Shown here piece by piece: positions 49,800 through 60,780 of a DNA stretch of 64,000 nucleotides. The position numbers and the translations under genes were made by a program. The notes beneath the pieces are model-generated. The model was not told where the DNA came from and did not search any database. It saw only the letters and a list, made by a program, of their open reading frames with translations. The stretch is from contig JAFMOC010000003.1 of NCBI GenBank assembly GCA_019802505.1, positions 1,402,501 to 1,466,500 on the forward strand, in the 5' to 3' direction. This DNA comes from Corydoras sp. C115. Lineage: Eukaryota > Chordata > Actinopteri > Siluriformes > Callichthyidae. The stretch's first letter is position 1, and every line of letters begins with the position of its first letter.

Positions 49800-49979
49800 A
49801 TACATAAAGTCAGAACAGAAAATGCATGATATAGTATTAATGTGTGTAACAGTATATTTTCTTAAGATAGCCATGTCACAATTATTCAACCCCTATATAA
49901 TATTGTTTTTAAAGCTTTCTGACATGTTTTTTGGACTAAAGTGGAGTTGAAACATAACTAAGCCTTTGAGAACTCTATA

Positions 49980-50334
49980 TTCATTCATTATTCATTCATT
50001 CATTATCTTCCACTTTATCCTCTATTAGGGTCGCGGTGGGGTTCCCCATGCCCATCCAGGGGAGAACGTCTCGGGCGCTGGGCAGATAGACCCAGGACAG
50101 GGCACCAATCTATCGCTGGGCACACACTCACACAAACACACTCTATATGGGGTAATTTGGAGAACTCATTTGACTTGATCCATGTTTTTGGACTGTGGGA
50201 GGAAACCGGAGAACCCGGAGGAAACCCACACGGACACAGGGAGAACATGGAAACTCCACCCAGATGGGGATTCGAAACAGGAATCCCTAGTGCTGAGAGG
50301 CGAACGTGCTAACCACTAAGCCAAAGTGCTGCCC
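49980..50334 (-). repeat. tRNA-derived SINE, family A (full length)
   Basis: 12-bp target duplication GAGAACTCTATA at 49,968-49,979 and 50,335-50,346. Box B is slightly altered (TTCGAAACAGG on the + strand). Confidence 0.94.
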
Positions 50335-50380
50335 GAGAACTCTATAATGATCCTTAATTAGCCTCAGCATAGGGAACCCA

Positions 50381-50564
50381 AGTCAATTGAATTCTCCAAA
50401 TTGCCCCATATAGAGTGTGAGTGAGTGTGTGCCCAGCGATGGATTGGCTCCCTGTGCTGGCTGTATCTGCCCAGCGTCCGAGACGTTCTCCCCTGGATGG
50501 GCATGGGGAACCCCCCTCCCCGTGACCCTAATATAGGATGGAGTGAGAAATAATGGATGGATGG
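50381..50564 (+). repeat. tRNA-derived SINE, family A (5'-truncated)
   Basis: From AGTCAATTGAATTCTCC to the GGATGGATGG tail. Confidence 0.88.
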
Positions 50565-51066
50565 AATTAGCTTCAGCTGTAATGCATATATAAACCCCAC
50601 CCATGAAGGAAATCAAGGTGAGTTGCAATCATGGAAAAGACAAAGGAGCTTCCACGGATTTTAACAGTTTTAGTGGGGAAAAATAAAATGTGCTTTCATT
50701 TCCAGATTCAGATCACCAGAAAAAATAGACAGCGCAGTAAAAATTTAAGATGGTTTAATAATCCAGAGTTGGTCCTCACAACACTCTTCATGTCGAGATC
50801 AGTTCTCAGGTTGTGTTCCTGTTTGTTTACTTGTGAGCTTTTTAAACTGGCGTTTGAGAATCAGTAAAATACTCCCACCTACCGGCAAAGCGTTGTTATT
50901 GTAATTGATAGTTAGGTGCTGTACTTAATTATTACTGATAATACCCAATAATAATAATTGACACTTTATAATGGTAAATTTTATATTTATTTATTTATAT
51001 AACTGATAATACCCAATAATAATAATTGAGCACGTTCGCCTTATAATGGTCGAAAATGTTCTTTTG

Positions 51067-51068
<2 letters not shown>

Positions 51069-51106
<38 letters not shown>
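51069..51106. repeat. (TA)n microsatellite
   Basis: About 18 TA units. Confidence 0.93.
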
Positions 51107-51116
<10 letters not shown>

Positions 51117-51154
51117 TATATGTATTTACTTTACTGTTACTGCTACTGGCTGCT

Positions 51155-51200
51155 AAATTTCCTTAGGGATGAATAAAGTATTCTATCTATCTATCTAATA
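51155..51200 (+). repeat. 3' tail of a non-LTR retroelement
   Basis: AAATTTCCTTAGGGATGAAT, then AAAGTATTCTATCTATCTAT: a typical LINE end with a (TATC)n tail. The body is missing. Confidence 0.55.
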
Positions 51201-51240
51201 AACAAATTAACAAGAGTACCTTGGCCTTAAGCTAGGACTG

Positions 51241-51450
51241 GTAGAGGTGTGGTAGCTCGGTAATTAAGATGTTTGTCCAAAAATCCATTTGAAAGTTGGG
51301 GCTTTTAATCCCATGATCAACAGAACTTACCAATGTGGGTCTTCGAGCAAGACCCTCATCTAGGGATGCTGCATCATGGCTGACCCTTTGTTCTGACTCC
51401 AACCATCAAGTTGGGATACTTGTTGCTTTGGGATAAATACTATGCTGAAT
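51241..51450 (+). repeat. tRNA-derived SINE, family D
   Basis: GTGTGGTAGCTCGGTAATTA head, TCTTCGAGCAAGACCCTCAT, ATGCTGCATCATGGCTGACC and a tail TTGGGATAAATAC. Better preserved than the relative at 12,833. Confidence 0.75.
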
Positions 51451-51773
51451 GAGCTGATTTAATTTATTGATTATAAAGTACTTTTAACATTTAAATGTCA
51501 TGGAAGTCGTCCCAACACCAAAATTTATTGCCATAACACAAGCACCATTTTGTCCTTTTTGGTGCCTGGTCAATCAGTGTTGGCCCTCTTTCAGTCCAGT
51601 TACACTTTAGAATGTGGTGGAAAATTGTGCAGATTACCATAAAGTGTGTACTGGATTTAAACAAAAAATTCTCTGCATGGATTTAAAGGCAAAATGCTTT
51701 TAGAGCTTTTGGTAGATACAGAATAAGGTGATAACATTAGTAAGCTTTAGCATTAGTAAGTTTCTAGTATGAT

Positions 51774-51947
51774 TCAGTCCCTTCCAACATTGTGAGTATC
51801 CACTGGACGATCAATGCGATAAACAAACTCAGCAGGTAGGAAGTATCCCAGATACTCCACTGTGTTTGGCGTAGTGTCGATGTAGTAATGGCCTCCTTCA
51901 CCATGATGACTGAACCCATGGGTGTGCTCTACTCTCAGATCCAAACC
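51774..51947 (-). CDS. c11orf54: c11orf54 coding exon 8 (terminal, zinc site)
   Basis: Residues 264-320 and the TGA stop at 51,776-51,774. Holds the zinc-binding HTH...GGH residues and the C-terminus RIDRPVDTHNVGRD. Acceptor cattttaacag. Confidence 0.96.
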   Translation of the reverse strand, partial: GLDLRVEHTHGFSHHGEGGHYYIDTTPNTVEYLGYFLPAEFVYRIDRPVDTHNVGRD

Positions 51948-54900
51948 CTGTTAAAATGAGATGTTCATCACTAAACCACATCCAAGCTGATATGTGACTG
52001 ATGTTAAACGGTGAAATGTGGTTAATGTTACACATAAAAAAAGTTAATATATTACTTATGAATTAACGTTATATTTCAACTTGGAGGCAAATTCTGCCTT
52101 TTTTTTCATGGATCTTTAAAAATAACATTTATGGGTATTTGAGGTAGATTTTTTACACATTCAACGGGATTAGTAGGTCCACCATGTAAACCATAAAGGT
52201 AAACAAATAAATACACTGATACATCTATCTATCATCTTCAGCTTAATCCTCACTGGGGTCGCAGGGTGAGGGGAAGTTTCAGTGCTGGGCAGACACTCAT
52301 ACACTCACTCACACTATAAAGGGATTAAGAGCAGTTTAGAGCAGTCAATTTACCTCGAATCCATGTTTTTGGACTGTGGGACGAAACCGGAGGAAGCCTA
52401 TGTGTAGTATGAGAAGAACATGGAAACTCCACCCAGATCAGGATTCGAACCTGGATTCCCAGTGCTGAGAGGCAAACGTGCTAACCACTATGTAAGCGTG
52501 CCACCAACATTAAAAACATCTCATTTTATTATCTTGAACACTTACATTTGGTCATTTAGCAGACGCTTTTATACAAAGCGACTTACAAGGTGAGCACAGG
52601 GTTAATCACAGCATCCCTGGAGCAATGAGGGTTAAGGGTCTTGCTTATGGAGACACATTGGTAACTTTAGTGGACCTGGGATTTGAACCCCCAACCTTCA
52701 GATTGATAGCCCAACACCCTAACCATTGAGCTACCTTGCCCTCTTATACTTGGGTTGTACATCCCCACGCATTGGGCAGATTAACAGTACAGGGCACAAA
52801 TCCACCTCTGGGCACACACACACACACTATATGGGGCAATTAAGGACAGCAATTCCCACTGACTAACTGAACTAAACTAAACATTAAGCAACCTTATTAT
52901 TGCCCAGAGATTTAAAATGTTATGTCCACATCCCTTTAATCATATCCTAATCATATTTTACTTGTATAGCAAAATTATAGTGTACTTTAGTCAAATGGTA
53001 CAAGTAAATAAATAGAAAGAAAGCTTTTAGATAATCTCACCGGATCTCTGGACACCATGACAGACTGGCAGATGAAAGGAGCACTGACTTCAAAATGCTT
53101 CAGCCAGTTGTTTACATCTTCATCAGTATTTAAGGGACATGAAGAGAACTCTCGTGGCTGCAGATAAAACAGGGAAAAGATCAAGAATGTCATATTTATG
53201 AATTGAGGAACATACCCAAGCCATAAATCCATCCATCCATTATCTTCCGCTTTATCTTCTATTAAGGTCATGGGGGGGTTCCCCATGCCCATCCAGGGGA
53301 GAACGTCTCGGACGCTGGGCAGATACAGCCAGCACAGGGTGCCAATCCATGCTGGGCACACACTCACTCACACTCTATATGGGGCAATTTGGAGAATTCA
53401 ATTGACTGCTCCTCAACAGGGAGAACATGGAAACTCCACCCAGATTGGAATCCCTAGCGCTGAGAGGCGAAATTGCCACCACAAGCCTTAAATAATTTAA
53501 AATTTTGAACCTGTTGTTGGTGCTGATAATCATTACAGCAGTGAACTGTTGAAGTAAAAAAAACAGTGGGGGGGGCACCGAGGTGAGAACGTTTTGGGCG
53601 CTGGGCAGATACACCCAGGACAGGACACCAATCTATCTCTGGACACACACTCACAGTATAGAGCAGTCAATTTACCTCAAATCCATGTTTTTGGACTGTG
53701 AGAGGAAACCAGAGAACCCACATAAAACCCACATGGACACGGGGAGAACATGGAAACTTCATCCAGATTGGGATTTGAACCAGGATCACCAGCACTGCCC
53801 CACATTTGAATTATTTGAGTTATATTATGTATATATTATACATTTTTACCATGATGTGGATCTTAGCCTTTCCTTTCTGAATAATGAAGGTGCCTCCAAG
53901 AGCAATACTTTTATCCCCATAATGATCCTCCATGGTTTTTCTCATGCAGCTCACAAGACTCTCCTCTCCGGTTCTCCGGCGAGCTCTGACCTCAATAACC
54001 TGTCAGCAAAGAAGTTCAGCTTTGGTTAGTGATTCAGGACCTGTACACAGCTCTGTCTTTATTCATTCAAACATTCATTTAAACTGGTCACTTAGTATAT
54101 GATCTTTAGTCAGCTGTTACACCACTTTTAAAAAAATAAGTCCAACAGGTTAAACATTGCACAAGTACACAAAGATATGAACACTGGAAATAAGCCAGGC
54201 ACCTGCTGCATATTTGCATATCTTTCACAAACTTCGCACATTTCATGACTTAATTTCATGACCATTACTTGATCATCAGATTCAGCAGTTCGTTCAGAGC
54301 TCCACAAACGGCATTAACTTTTTTTACATTTCATTCATTCATTCATTCATTATCTTCTGCTTTATCCTCTATTAAGGTGGGGGGGGGTTCCCCATGCCCA
54401 TCCAGGGGAGAACGTTTCGGGCGCTGGGCAGATAGACCTAGGACAAGACGCCAAGCTATCGCTGGGCACACACTCACTCACACAGACACACTCTACATGC
54501 AGACACGGGGAGAACATGGAAACTCCACCCAGATGGGGATTCGAACCGGGAATCGCTAGTGCTGAGAGAAGAACATGGAAACTCCATGTCACTAAGCCAC
54601 TAAGCCACCGTGCCGCCCACTTTTTTACATTTAATTTTGAAAAATATTTTTATTTTTTAATCCTTCTTTGTTATTTTCTGTAGTTTGTATATTCACGCGC
54701 AGCACGGTGGCTTAGTTATCACATTTGCTGCTCAGATCCAGGTTTGAATCCTGATCTGGGAGGAGTTACCATGTTCTCCACATGTCCGTGTGGCTTTCCT
54801 CTGGTTTACTTCCACAGACCAAAAACATGGATTCAAGGTAAAATGGCTGCTCTAATTTGCCCCAATAGAGTGTGTGTGTGTGCCCAGCAATGGATTGGCA

Positions 54901-57900
54901 TCCTGTTTTGGGTGTATTTGACATCGTTCCCTGGACGGGCATAGGGAACTCGGCCCGTGACCCAAGTACAAGGTAAGTGGAAGATAATGGATGGATGGAT
55001 GTATATCTACTTTATATTTACATTATTTATACATATATTTATTATTTATATTTTATTTATACATACTATATTTAGTATGTTTAAGCAAATTATAATTCTT
55101 TCATTTGTAACATTTCACTCCGTTTATGGACCAGTCTACATCTCACTGTATGTTTGTACCTGATACAAATTTATATACAACTAATAAATCAGAATCTGAA
55201 CGTAAAGTTATTCTCACTTTTCCAGGTTTCCCCTCACATGCATACAGGTTTGCCAAGAGCCCAAAGTCGCAGTCACAGAATCCATCACTGTATTTCTTCA
55301 GCAGGCATGTTCCATCCACCGGGTTGATGGTGGAGAAGTAGCTGGCATTGACAGCAGTTTTGCCATCAGACTCCGTCAGTACCAGTGGCATCAGCTTCAA
55401 AACAATAATCATCATTTGCTAAGATATTTGTTATATAAATAACATGTTCAACCAGTGTTGCATCTAGGATTACATTACCCACGCGTTTATAAAACATGAA
55501 TAATACCGAATTTTCCGGACCATAAGGCACACCGTACTATAAGGCGCAAGGTTCAGCAACGATGCCGGCTTTCGTGAAAACTCGGACAACGGTTACAGCA
55601 GAAACCTCAGCCCAGGCATCCACAATCCATTCACAGACGGTGGTGTAACTCGCCCGCCGCCGCCTCCTGAGTTTTAGTAAACGTGTGTTTGCCGTCTATC
55701 ATCCATCGCTCCCACGCCGCCCGCAACTTTACTTTAAACGCCCTGTTTACGCCAATGTCCAGTGGTTGGAGTTCTTTATTTAATCCTCCCGGAATGACGG
55801 CAAGCTCCGAATTAATTTTCTTCACTCTGCTTTTCTGTGAGATGAGCGCACATGGAGCCACAGATGATTCTGGTTCAGATCAGCAGTGACGGTGATGTGT
55901 GGAACAAACCACCCGATCGCACAACAATACTTTTATAGATTTTGGAACTCAGTACACGTATAAGGCGCACCGGATTATAAGGCGCACGTCCGATTTCTGG
56001 GAAAATTTTAGGCTTTTAGGTGCGCCTTATAGTCCGGAAAATACGGTAATAATAATACCTCTCCATTCATTCCCACGGTCTTTGAGGACACGGCACCAGC
56101 ACCAAGAATAAAAGCTCCAGGCAGCTCCAGTTCTTTGGCTAAAGTGTTCATGTTGTAAACCTGAGGAGAATTCACATTTATTTACTGTCATCTTGGTATG
56201 TAACATATAAAACATGTACACATTAATATAGCATGCACTTTTTTTATTTATTGTTTTTGTTTTAAACTACAACTAACTCAGTAGAAACCTTAACCAACCT
56301 TGTCTACTTTAACCAGTGGGACTAAGTATGGGACGCCACCAACATCAGTAATTCTAGGACAACCACAAAGTCCTATTGTGAAGGAAAGATGAAAAGTTCA
56401 GGGAAACAGGAATTGGCATTTATTTGCATAAAACACAGTTCATTCAGTTGTTAAACAACCCATTGATGATAGCACTTGCACTTGTAAATGCTTGGCTTAA
56501 AGCCTAGTTTAATTGTGACAGGGTCAGGAGTGTACATGTTATGACATTTTTAACGTTTTAACGTGCACCACAAGTCCTTATTCAATTAAACATTCGGTGT
56601 GGATTTCCTCTGGGTTCTCCAATTTCCTCTCACAGTCAAAAAAAACATGCATTTAAGATAAATTGACTGCTCTAAATTTCACCTAAATCAAAATTGTGTG
56701 TGATGGACTGGTGCCTGAAACTTTCTCCCCTTGATGGGCATGGTGAACCACCCCACGTCCCAGGTATTGGATTAAGCAGATGACAATACAATTAAACGTC
56801 TATTTTTCTATCACTTGAGCAGACTTATTTCGACCTTCACCGCTCTCCTAAATCACTGAAAATGCTTATTATAGATTTTTTGGTCATTGTCTCCCTCTGG
56901 TTTTAGATGAATGTTGAAGTTTTGAAAAGTCAGCAAGTTTAAAATACTTGGAAAGTGAGGTTAGCTGACTTAAGTAGTAACACGGATCAGATTTGATTTG
57001 CCTTTTAATGTTTGGGACAAAAAAAAAGAAACAGCATGTTTTACAATACTAAAACCAGTCTAAACTTTTGCACAGGGATCAATACTGCTGATTGTAATTG
57101 CTTTGCCACAGAGCTTATGTTTATCACTTCTTTATAAAAATCAAGTGCAAATCAGCAAAGGTCCCAGGTTTGATTCCCGGTCCTAACAAGTACTATGACT
57201 GAAGTGCCTTTGGGCAAGGCACCTTGCCCCATGTACAGGGCTGCCCACCGCTCTTACTTCACATTAGTGTGTGTGTGTGTGTGTGTGTGTTTCACTGCAT
57301 ATATGGGTTGCATGTAGGCAAAATAACTCACTTCATCACTAATTTCACCAGCGGTCCTAACCACAGAGGACATAGGAGTCTTACACAGTGTGTCATGACA
57401 TTACTAATTCATAGCAAAGGCCGTTAATCAAAACTGTTAAAATAGTGTAACATTTCCAAATGGAAAAGTAAGGATTTTAGGATTTCTTCCAACCTTTTAC
57501 TGGAAAATTAAAAGGCTCCTGGGTGAGATCTGGACAATCGGCCACACACACTTCAGCATCTTCAAAGTTCTTCCTCAATCCTCCTTCCAGAACTGTTAGG
57601 AATCACACAGAGATCTCAGGTTTCATTTCAGACAGATATGCATAACTACTGAAATTACAAACTCTTAAGATTTTACAATCAGGGACAATTTTTTGGCACA
57701 TGTGGCTCAAACCACTAGGAGGCCACCTGCACTGTTACCTATCCACTTAATGTTGCTGCTTACAAACTCATTATTATATTATATTATATATAACTCGGTA
57801 TTTCAAAGCAAAACCTTGTTCAAACTGTCTCATCTGCGGCTGACTCGTAAAACAGATTCATGCTTTTCTGCCGAAACTCAGGTTCGTTTATTCAAACATT

Positions 57901-59123
57901 TTCAGCCAAAACCATCATTTATTAGAACTGAATGTGCTCTCCACTGCTGACAGACAGATTTCATATGTTATTTAATTTTATCCAATATAACTTATAAATG
58001 GGCGGCACGGTGGCTTAGTGGTTTAGCACATTTCTCCTCTCAGCGCTGGGGATTCCCGGTTCGAATCCCCATCTGGGTGGAGTTTCCATGTTCTCCCCGT
58101 GTCCGCGTGGGTTTCCTCCGGGTTCTCCGGTTTCCACAGTCCAAAAACATGGATCAAGTCAATTGAGTTCTCCAAATTGCCCCATATAGAGTGTGTTTGA
58201 GTGAGTGAGTGTGTGCCCAGTGATAAATTGGCCTGTCCTGGGTCAATCTTCCCAGCGCCCTAGACGTTCTCCCCTGGATGGGCATGGGGAACCCCACCGC
58301 AACCCTAATAGAGGATAAAGCGGGAGATAATGAATGAATGAATGAACTTATAAATGTTCATTTGATCAAACAAATTGAATGTAATAACAGTTTGTAAAAT
58401 GGATAAATACACTCATGAAAGGGCATTTTTTAAAAGAGGACAGAGGGGGAATAAGGGATCTGTGCTAAAGCCCCTGATGTTTCTAAACCCTAAAAACGCT
58501 CCTACTGCACAGTACTTTATATTGTTGGAATGACAAATAAAATATTTGAATACTTGAATAGGCGGCACGGTGGTTTAGTGGTTAGCACGTTCTCCTCTCA
58601 GCGCTAGGGATTCCCGGTTCGAATCCCCATCTGGGTGGAGTTTCCATGTTCTCCCCATGTCCCCGTGTGTTTCCTCCGGGTTCTCCGGTTTCCTCCCACA
58701 GTCCAAAAACATGGATCAAGGTCAATTGAATTCTCTAAATTGCCCCATATACAGTGTGTGTGTGTGTGTGAGTGAGTGTGTGGCCAGCGATGGATTGGCG
58801 CCCTGTCCTGGGTGTATCTGCCCAGCGCTAGACGTTCTCCCCTGGATGGGCATGGGGAACCCCACCGCAACCCTAATAGAGGATAAAGCGGGAGATAATG
58901 AATGAATGAATACTTGAATATTTAATAATCAAAGCCAAAGTTCTCCTCAGTGACATGTTCAACTTTGGTCCGAGGTGCAAAAAAAGTTTACCACATTGCA
59001 TTACTTTGATCGATGTTCATATTTAGCTTCGTAAATGCAGAAACACGTCGTACCTTCACATAACTCCTGAAGATTCGGGACATGAAGGCGAGTTTTCTCG
59101 GCGTTACCGCTGCCTGCCATCAT
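51774..59123 (-). CDS. c11orf54: C11orf54/PTD012 ester hydrolase (complete, 8 exons)
   Basis: Zinc-dependent enzyme of the DUF1907 family; the human protein PTD012 hydrolyses ester test substrates, with an uncertain natural substrate. Coding exons in transcript order: 59,123-59,054; 57,592-57,494; 56,372-56,299; 56,160-56,059; 55,394-55,218; 53,999-53,850; 53,157-53,041; 51,947-51,774. Phases run 1, 1, 0, 0, 0, 0, 0; 963 bases, 320 aa (human 315). Landmarks: HVPNLQELCE (residues ~14-23), ADCPDLTQEPFNFPVKG, GGVPYLVPLV, LPGAFILGAGA, LLANLYACEGKPGKV, GGTFIIQKGK, FSSCPLNTDEDVNNWL and C-terminal GYFLPAEFVYRID. The known HxHx9H zinc motif is intact at His271, His273 and His283. Two adjacent ATGs start the frame; the second is equally possible. 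The introns are packed with SINEs plus a pogo-like and a hAT-like fragment. Reverse-strand AATAAA signals lie 245 and 306 bases past the stop. Confidence 0.96.
52224..52503 (-). repeat. tRNA-derived SINE, family A (internally deleted)
   Basis: Tail-side ATCATCTTCAGCTTAATCC, a missing central block, then TTTTTGGACTGTGGGACGAA and a diverged head at about 52,503. Confidence 0.85.
52548..52742 (-). repeat. tRNA-derived SINE, family C
   Basis: CATTTGGTCATTTAGCAGAC, CAAAGCGACTTACAAGGTGA, GGATTTGAACCCCCAACCTT and CATTGAGCTACCTTGCCC. Confidence 0.9.
53041..53157 (-). CDS. c11orf54: c11orf54 coding exon 7
   Basis: Residues 225-263: EFSSCPLNTDEDVNNWLKHF and VMVSRDP. Acceptor tatctgcag; donor GATCCG|gtgaga. 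Confidence 0.95.
53228..53471 (-). repeat. tRNA-derived SINE, family A (internal deletion)
   Basis: 3' half intact (TTCCCCATGCCCATCCAGGG); the segment between CAATTGACT and the GGAGAACATGG core is lost and the head is clipped. Confidence 0.86.
53571..53799 (-). repeat. tRNA-derived SINE, family A (3' end missing)
   Basis: GAGAACGTTTTGGGCGCTGG through GGGATTTGAACCAGGATCAC. Only about 50 bases separate it from c11orf54 exon 6. Confidence 0.85.
53850..53999 (-). CDS. c11orf54: c11orf54 coding exon 6
   Basis: Residues 175-224: VIEVRARRRTGEE, then GGTFIIQKGKAKIHIM. Acceptor ttgctgacag; donor ATCATG|gtaaaa. Confidence 0.95.
54331..54618 (-). repeat. tRNA-derived SINE, family A
   Basis: Head GGCGGCACGGTGGCTTAGTG at 54,618 with a small duplicated piece of the core, and an (ATTC)n tail. 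TTTTTACATTT on both sides is the target duplication. Confidence 0.9.
54698..55001 (+). repeat. tRNA-derived SINE, family A
   Basis: GCAGCACGGTGGCTTAGTTA head, diverged core, and tail AATGGATGGATGGATG. Confidence 0.86.
55218..55394 (-). CDS. c11orf54: c11orf54 coding exon 5
   Basis: Residues 116-174, with SYFSTINPVDGTCLLKKY and LLANLYACEGKPGK. Acceptor gttttgaag (weak pyrimidine tract); donor GGAAAA|gtgaga. Confidence 0.95.
55504..56048. mobile_element. pogo/Tigger-like transposon, deletion derivative (545 bp)
   Basis: Ends TACCGAATTTTCCGGACCAT (55,504) and, inverted, TACCGTATTTTCCGGACTAT (56,048), with further TATAAGGCGCAC repeats inside both ends. TA at the borders fits a Tc1/mariner-superfamily target. 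It retains part of a pogo-type transposase frame on the minus strand. It lies in the intron between c11orf54 exons 4 and 5. Confidence 0.85.
55631..55861 (-). pseudogene. pogo/Tigger transposase fragment (DDE domain part)
   Basis: An open frame of 76 residues containing AVIPGGLNKELQPLDIGVNR and FKVKLRAAWERWM. These match the conserved IPGGLT..LQPLDV..NK.FK region of pogo/Tigger DDE domains as I remember it. The rest of the transposase is missing. Confidence 0.75.
56059..56160 (-). CDS. c11orf54: c11orf54 coding exon 4
   Basis: Residues 82-115, with LPGAFILGAGA. Acceptor ttctcctcag; donor GGAGAG|gtatta. A pogo-like element starts ten bases into the following intron. Confidence 0.95.
56299..56372 (-). 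CDS. c11orf54: c11orf54 coding exon 3
   Basis: Residues 57-81: RITDVGGVPYLVPLVKVDK. Acceptor ttcacaatag; donor GACAAG|gttggt. Confidence 0.95.
56598..56790 (+). repeat. SINE family A fragment
   Basis: TTCCTCTGGGTTCTCCAATT, CACAGTCAAAAAAAACATGC, GATGGGCATGGTGAACC. Head missing, diverged. Confidence 0.75.
57157..57348 (+). repeat. tRNA-derived SINE, family B (5'-truncated)
   Basis: GGTTTGATTCCCGGTCCTAA, GTGCCTTTGGGCAAGGCACC, GGCTGCCCACCGCTC, an expanded (TG)n tract at 57,267-57,290, and AAAATAACTCACTTCATCAC. Confidence 0.82.
57494..57592 (-). CDS. c11orf54: c11orf54 coding exon 2
   Basis: Residues 24-56: EVCVADCPDLTQEPFNFPVK. Acceptor attcctaacag; donor GTAAAAG|gttgga. Confidence 0.95.
57798..58507 (-). 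mobile_element. hAT-like element, truncated copy with nested SINE
   Basis: Reverse-strand match to the element at 61,272-62,295: TTCAAAGCAAAACCTTGTTC, GAACTGAATGTGCTCTCCAC, GGGGAATAAGGGATCTGTGC and the terminus CTAAAAACGCTCCTACTG. The far end is lost. Interrupted by a SINE at 58,001-58,344. Confidence 0.8.
58001..58344 (+). repeat. tRNA-derived SINE, family A (full length)
   Basis: 12-bp target duplication AACTTATAAATG at 57,989-58,000 and 58,345-58,356. The head has one inserted T (GTGGTTTAGC). Confidence 0.95.
58561..58908 (+). repeat. tRNA-derived SINE, family A (full length)
   Basis: 12-bp target duplication AATACTTGAATA at 58,549-58,560 and 58,909-58,920. Box A and box B (GGTTCGAATCC) are intact. 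One of the best-preserved copies. Confidence 0.96.
59054..59123 (-). CDS. c11orf54: c11orf54 coding exon 1
   Basis: ATGATG at 59,123-59,118; residues 1-23 plus one base of Val24. Donor GTGAAG|gtacga. Confidence 0.94.
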
Positions 59124-59235
59124 CACTAAGAACGCGAGCGATATGCTCACGTGATGCAGTTGAACTCCTGACCACGAGACTCGAGAATCAGAGCAGCGTT
59201 CACTGACGTCCCAATTTATTGTACTGTTAGAGGCG
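59124..59235 (-). promoter_or_regulatory. c11orf54 start region with CRE-like site
   Basis: Sequence just upstream of the start codon, moderately GC-rich, with a CRE-like TGACGTCC at 59,204-59,211 (on +) and CACGAGACTCGAG nearby. No TATA box is clear. Confidence 0.45.
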
Positions 59236-59282
59236 GTGCATCATGGCGCTCTGCTTTTTTTTTTCTTTTCCATATTCATGTC

Positions 59283-59463
59283 CATCCATCCATTATCTCC
59301 ATCTTTATCCTCTAATAGGGTCGCGGTGGGGTTCCCCATGCCATTCAGGGGAGAACGTTTCGGGCGCTGGGCAGATACACCCAGGACAGGGCGCACACAT
59401 CACTCTCACTCACACAGACACACTCTATATGGGGCAATTTGGAGAACTCAATTGACCTCGATC
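59283..59463 (-). repeat. tRNA-derived SINE, family A (3' half)
   Basis: ATCCATCCATTATCTCC through TCAATTGACCTCGATCCATG. It breaks off where hAT-like sequence begins. Confidence 0.85.
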
Positions 59464-59584
59464 CATGTTTCATGCTTTTCTGCAGAAGCTCAGGTTCGTT
59501 TATTCAAACATTTCAGCCTCCATCATTTATTAGAACTGAATGTGCTATCCACTGCTGACAGATATATTTCATGTCATTTCATTT
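59464..59584 (-). mobile_element. hAT-like element fragment
   Basis: Reverse-strand match to about 61,816-61,935 of the element at 61,272-62,295 (TTTTCTGCAGAAGCTCAGGT, GAACTGAATGTGCTATCCAC). It directly joins a SINE at the same position as in that element. Confidence 0.75.
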
Positions 59585-59850
59585 TCATTCATTCATTATC
59601 TCCCGCTTTATCCTCATCGCGGTTTTGCCCATCCAGGGGGACGTCTCAGGCGTGGGAGTAGACCCAGGACAGGGTGCCAACATCGCTGGGTACACACTCA
59701 CACAACACCGCACTCTACAGGAAACCCATGCGGACACGGGGAGGAAAGCCACGCGGACACGGGGGAAAACTCCACCTAGATGGGGATTCGAACCGGGAAT
59801 CCCTAGCGCTGAGAGGCGAATGTGCTAAACACTAAGCCACCGTGCCGCCC
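59585..59850 (-). repeat. tRNA-derived SINE, family A (several small deletions)
   Basis: Head GGCGGCACGGTGGCTTAGTG at 59,850. It joins the hAT-like fragment at its tail. Confidence 0.88.
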
Positions 59851-59933
59851 TATATTGAAGTCAAAATCAGTAAATCAAACTTAGCGTATTATGTTGATGT
59901 AAGCTGATATCTTAAAAACAAAGGTTTAATTCA

Positions 59934-60301
59934 TCCATCCATCCATTATCTTCCGCTTTATCCTCCACTTTATTAGGGTCACGTGGGGGTTCCCCATGAC
60001 CATCCAGGGGAGAACGTTTCGGACACTGGGCAGATACACCCATGAAGGGGCGCCAATCTATCGCAGGACACACACTCACACGGACACATACACATACACA
60101 CTCTATATGGGGCAATTTGGAGAACTCAAATGACCTTGATCCATGTTTTTGGACTGTGGGAGGAAACCGGAGAACCCGGAGGAAACCCACGTGGACACGG
60201 GGAGAACATGGAAACTCCACCCAGATGGGGATTCGAACCGGGAATCCCTAGCGCTGAGAGGCAAACGTCGTGCTAACCACTAAGCCACCGTGCCGCTATA
60301 T
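59934..60301 (-). repeat. tRNA-derived SINE, family A (full length)
   Basis: 12-bp target duplication AGGTTTAATTCA at 59,922-59,933 and 60,302-60,313. Box A and B are present, with a 3-base insertion between them. Confidence 0.95.
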
Positions 60302-60339
60302 AGGTTTAATTCAACTTCACATTAAAGGTAATGTGCTAC

Positions 60340-60398
60340 ATAATAAGATAAGATAAACCTTTATTTCTCCCACAACGGGGAAATTCACATTCTCAGCA
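60340..60398 (-). repeat. 3' tail of a non-LTR retroelement
   Basis: AAGATAAGATAAACCTTTAT, then CCCACAACGGGGAAATTCAC: the reverse complement of the tail type at 47,117. Confidence 0.6.
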
Positions 60399-60780
60399 GC
60401 ATGTTACATTAGGAAAAAAAAAGGTGGAAAATGTATTTAGCAGTTAGAAATGAATTTTAAAACTAGGGAAATTTAAATGGAAATAGAAATCTATTTTTTC
60501 TATTTTCAATCAGTTATATACTAGACTTGATGCCCTCGTTTGTGTTATTCCAGACATTTACCATTTTCAACCATCAGACTAATTAAATAAAGGATGATGG
60601 CATGTAAATTATTTACATAAATAATATCAGTAAATGTCATTGAGACGTTTAGTTTCGAATACAATGACATTATTAAGGTGCATTGTCTCACATTTAATAC
60701 TAAATATAAAACCTTTTTCTTTTACACATAAATATTAAGATTCATGTCCAAAGGAGTTTGTATTCCTTTAATAACTTGTG
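60399..60780. other. AT-rich intergenic stretch
   Basis: No gene or recognised repeat. Confidence 0.5.

Noticed and set aside
49525..49950. 141-codon open frame and many similar 60-100 codon frames in SINE copies
   Set aside because: They recur in every SINE copy in both orientations (for example WADTPRTGRQSIAGHT), so they come from the repeat sequence, not from genes.
58561..58650. tRNA genes
   Set aside because: Box A and B are present, but the folded tRNA cannot be completed and the sequence continues into the SINE body; these are SINE heads.
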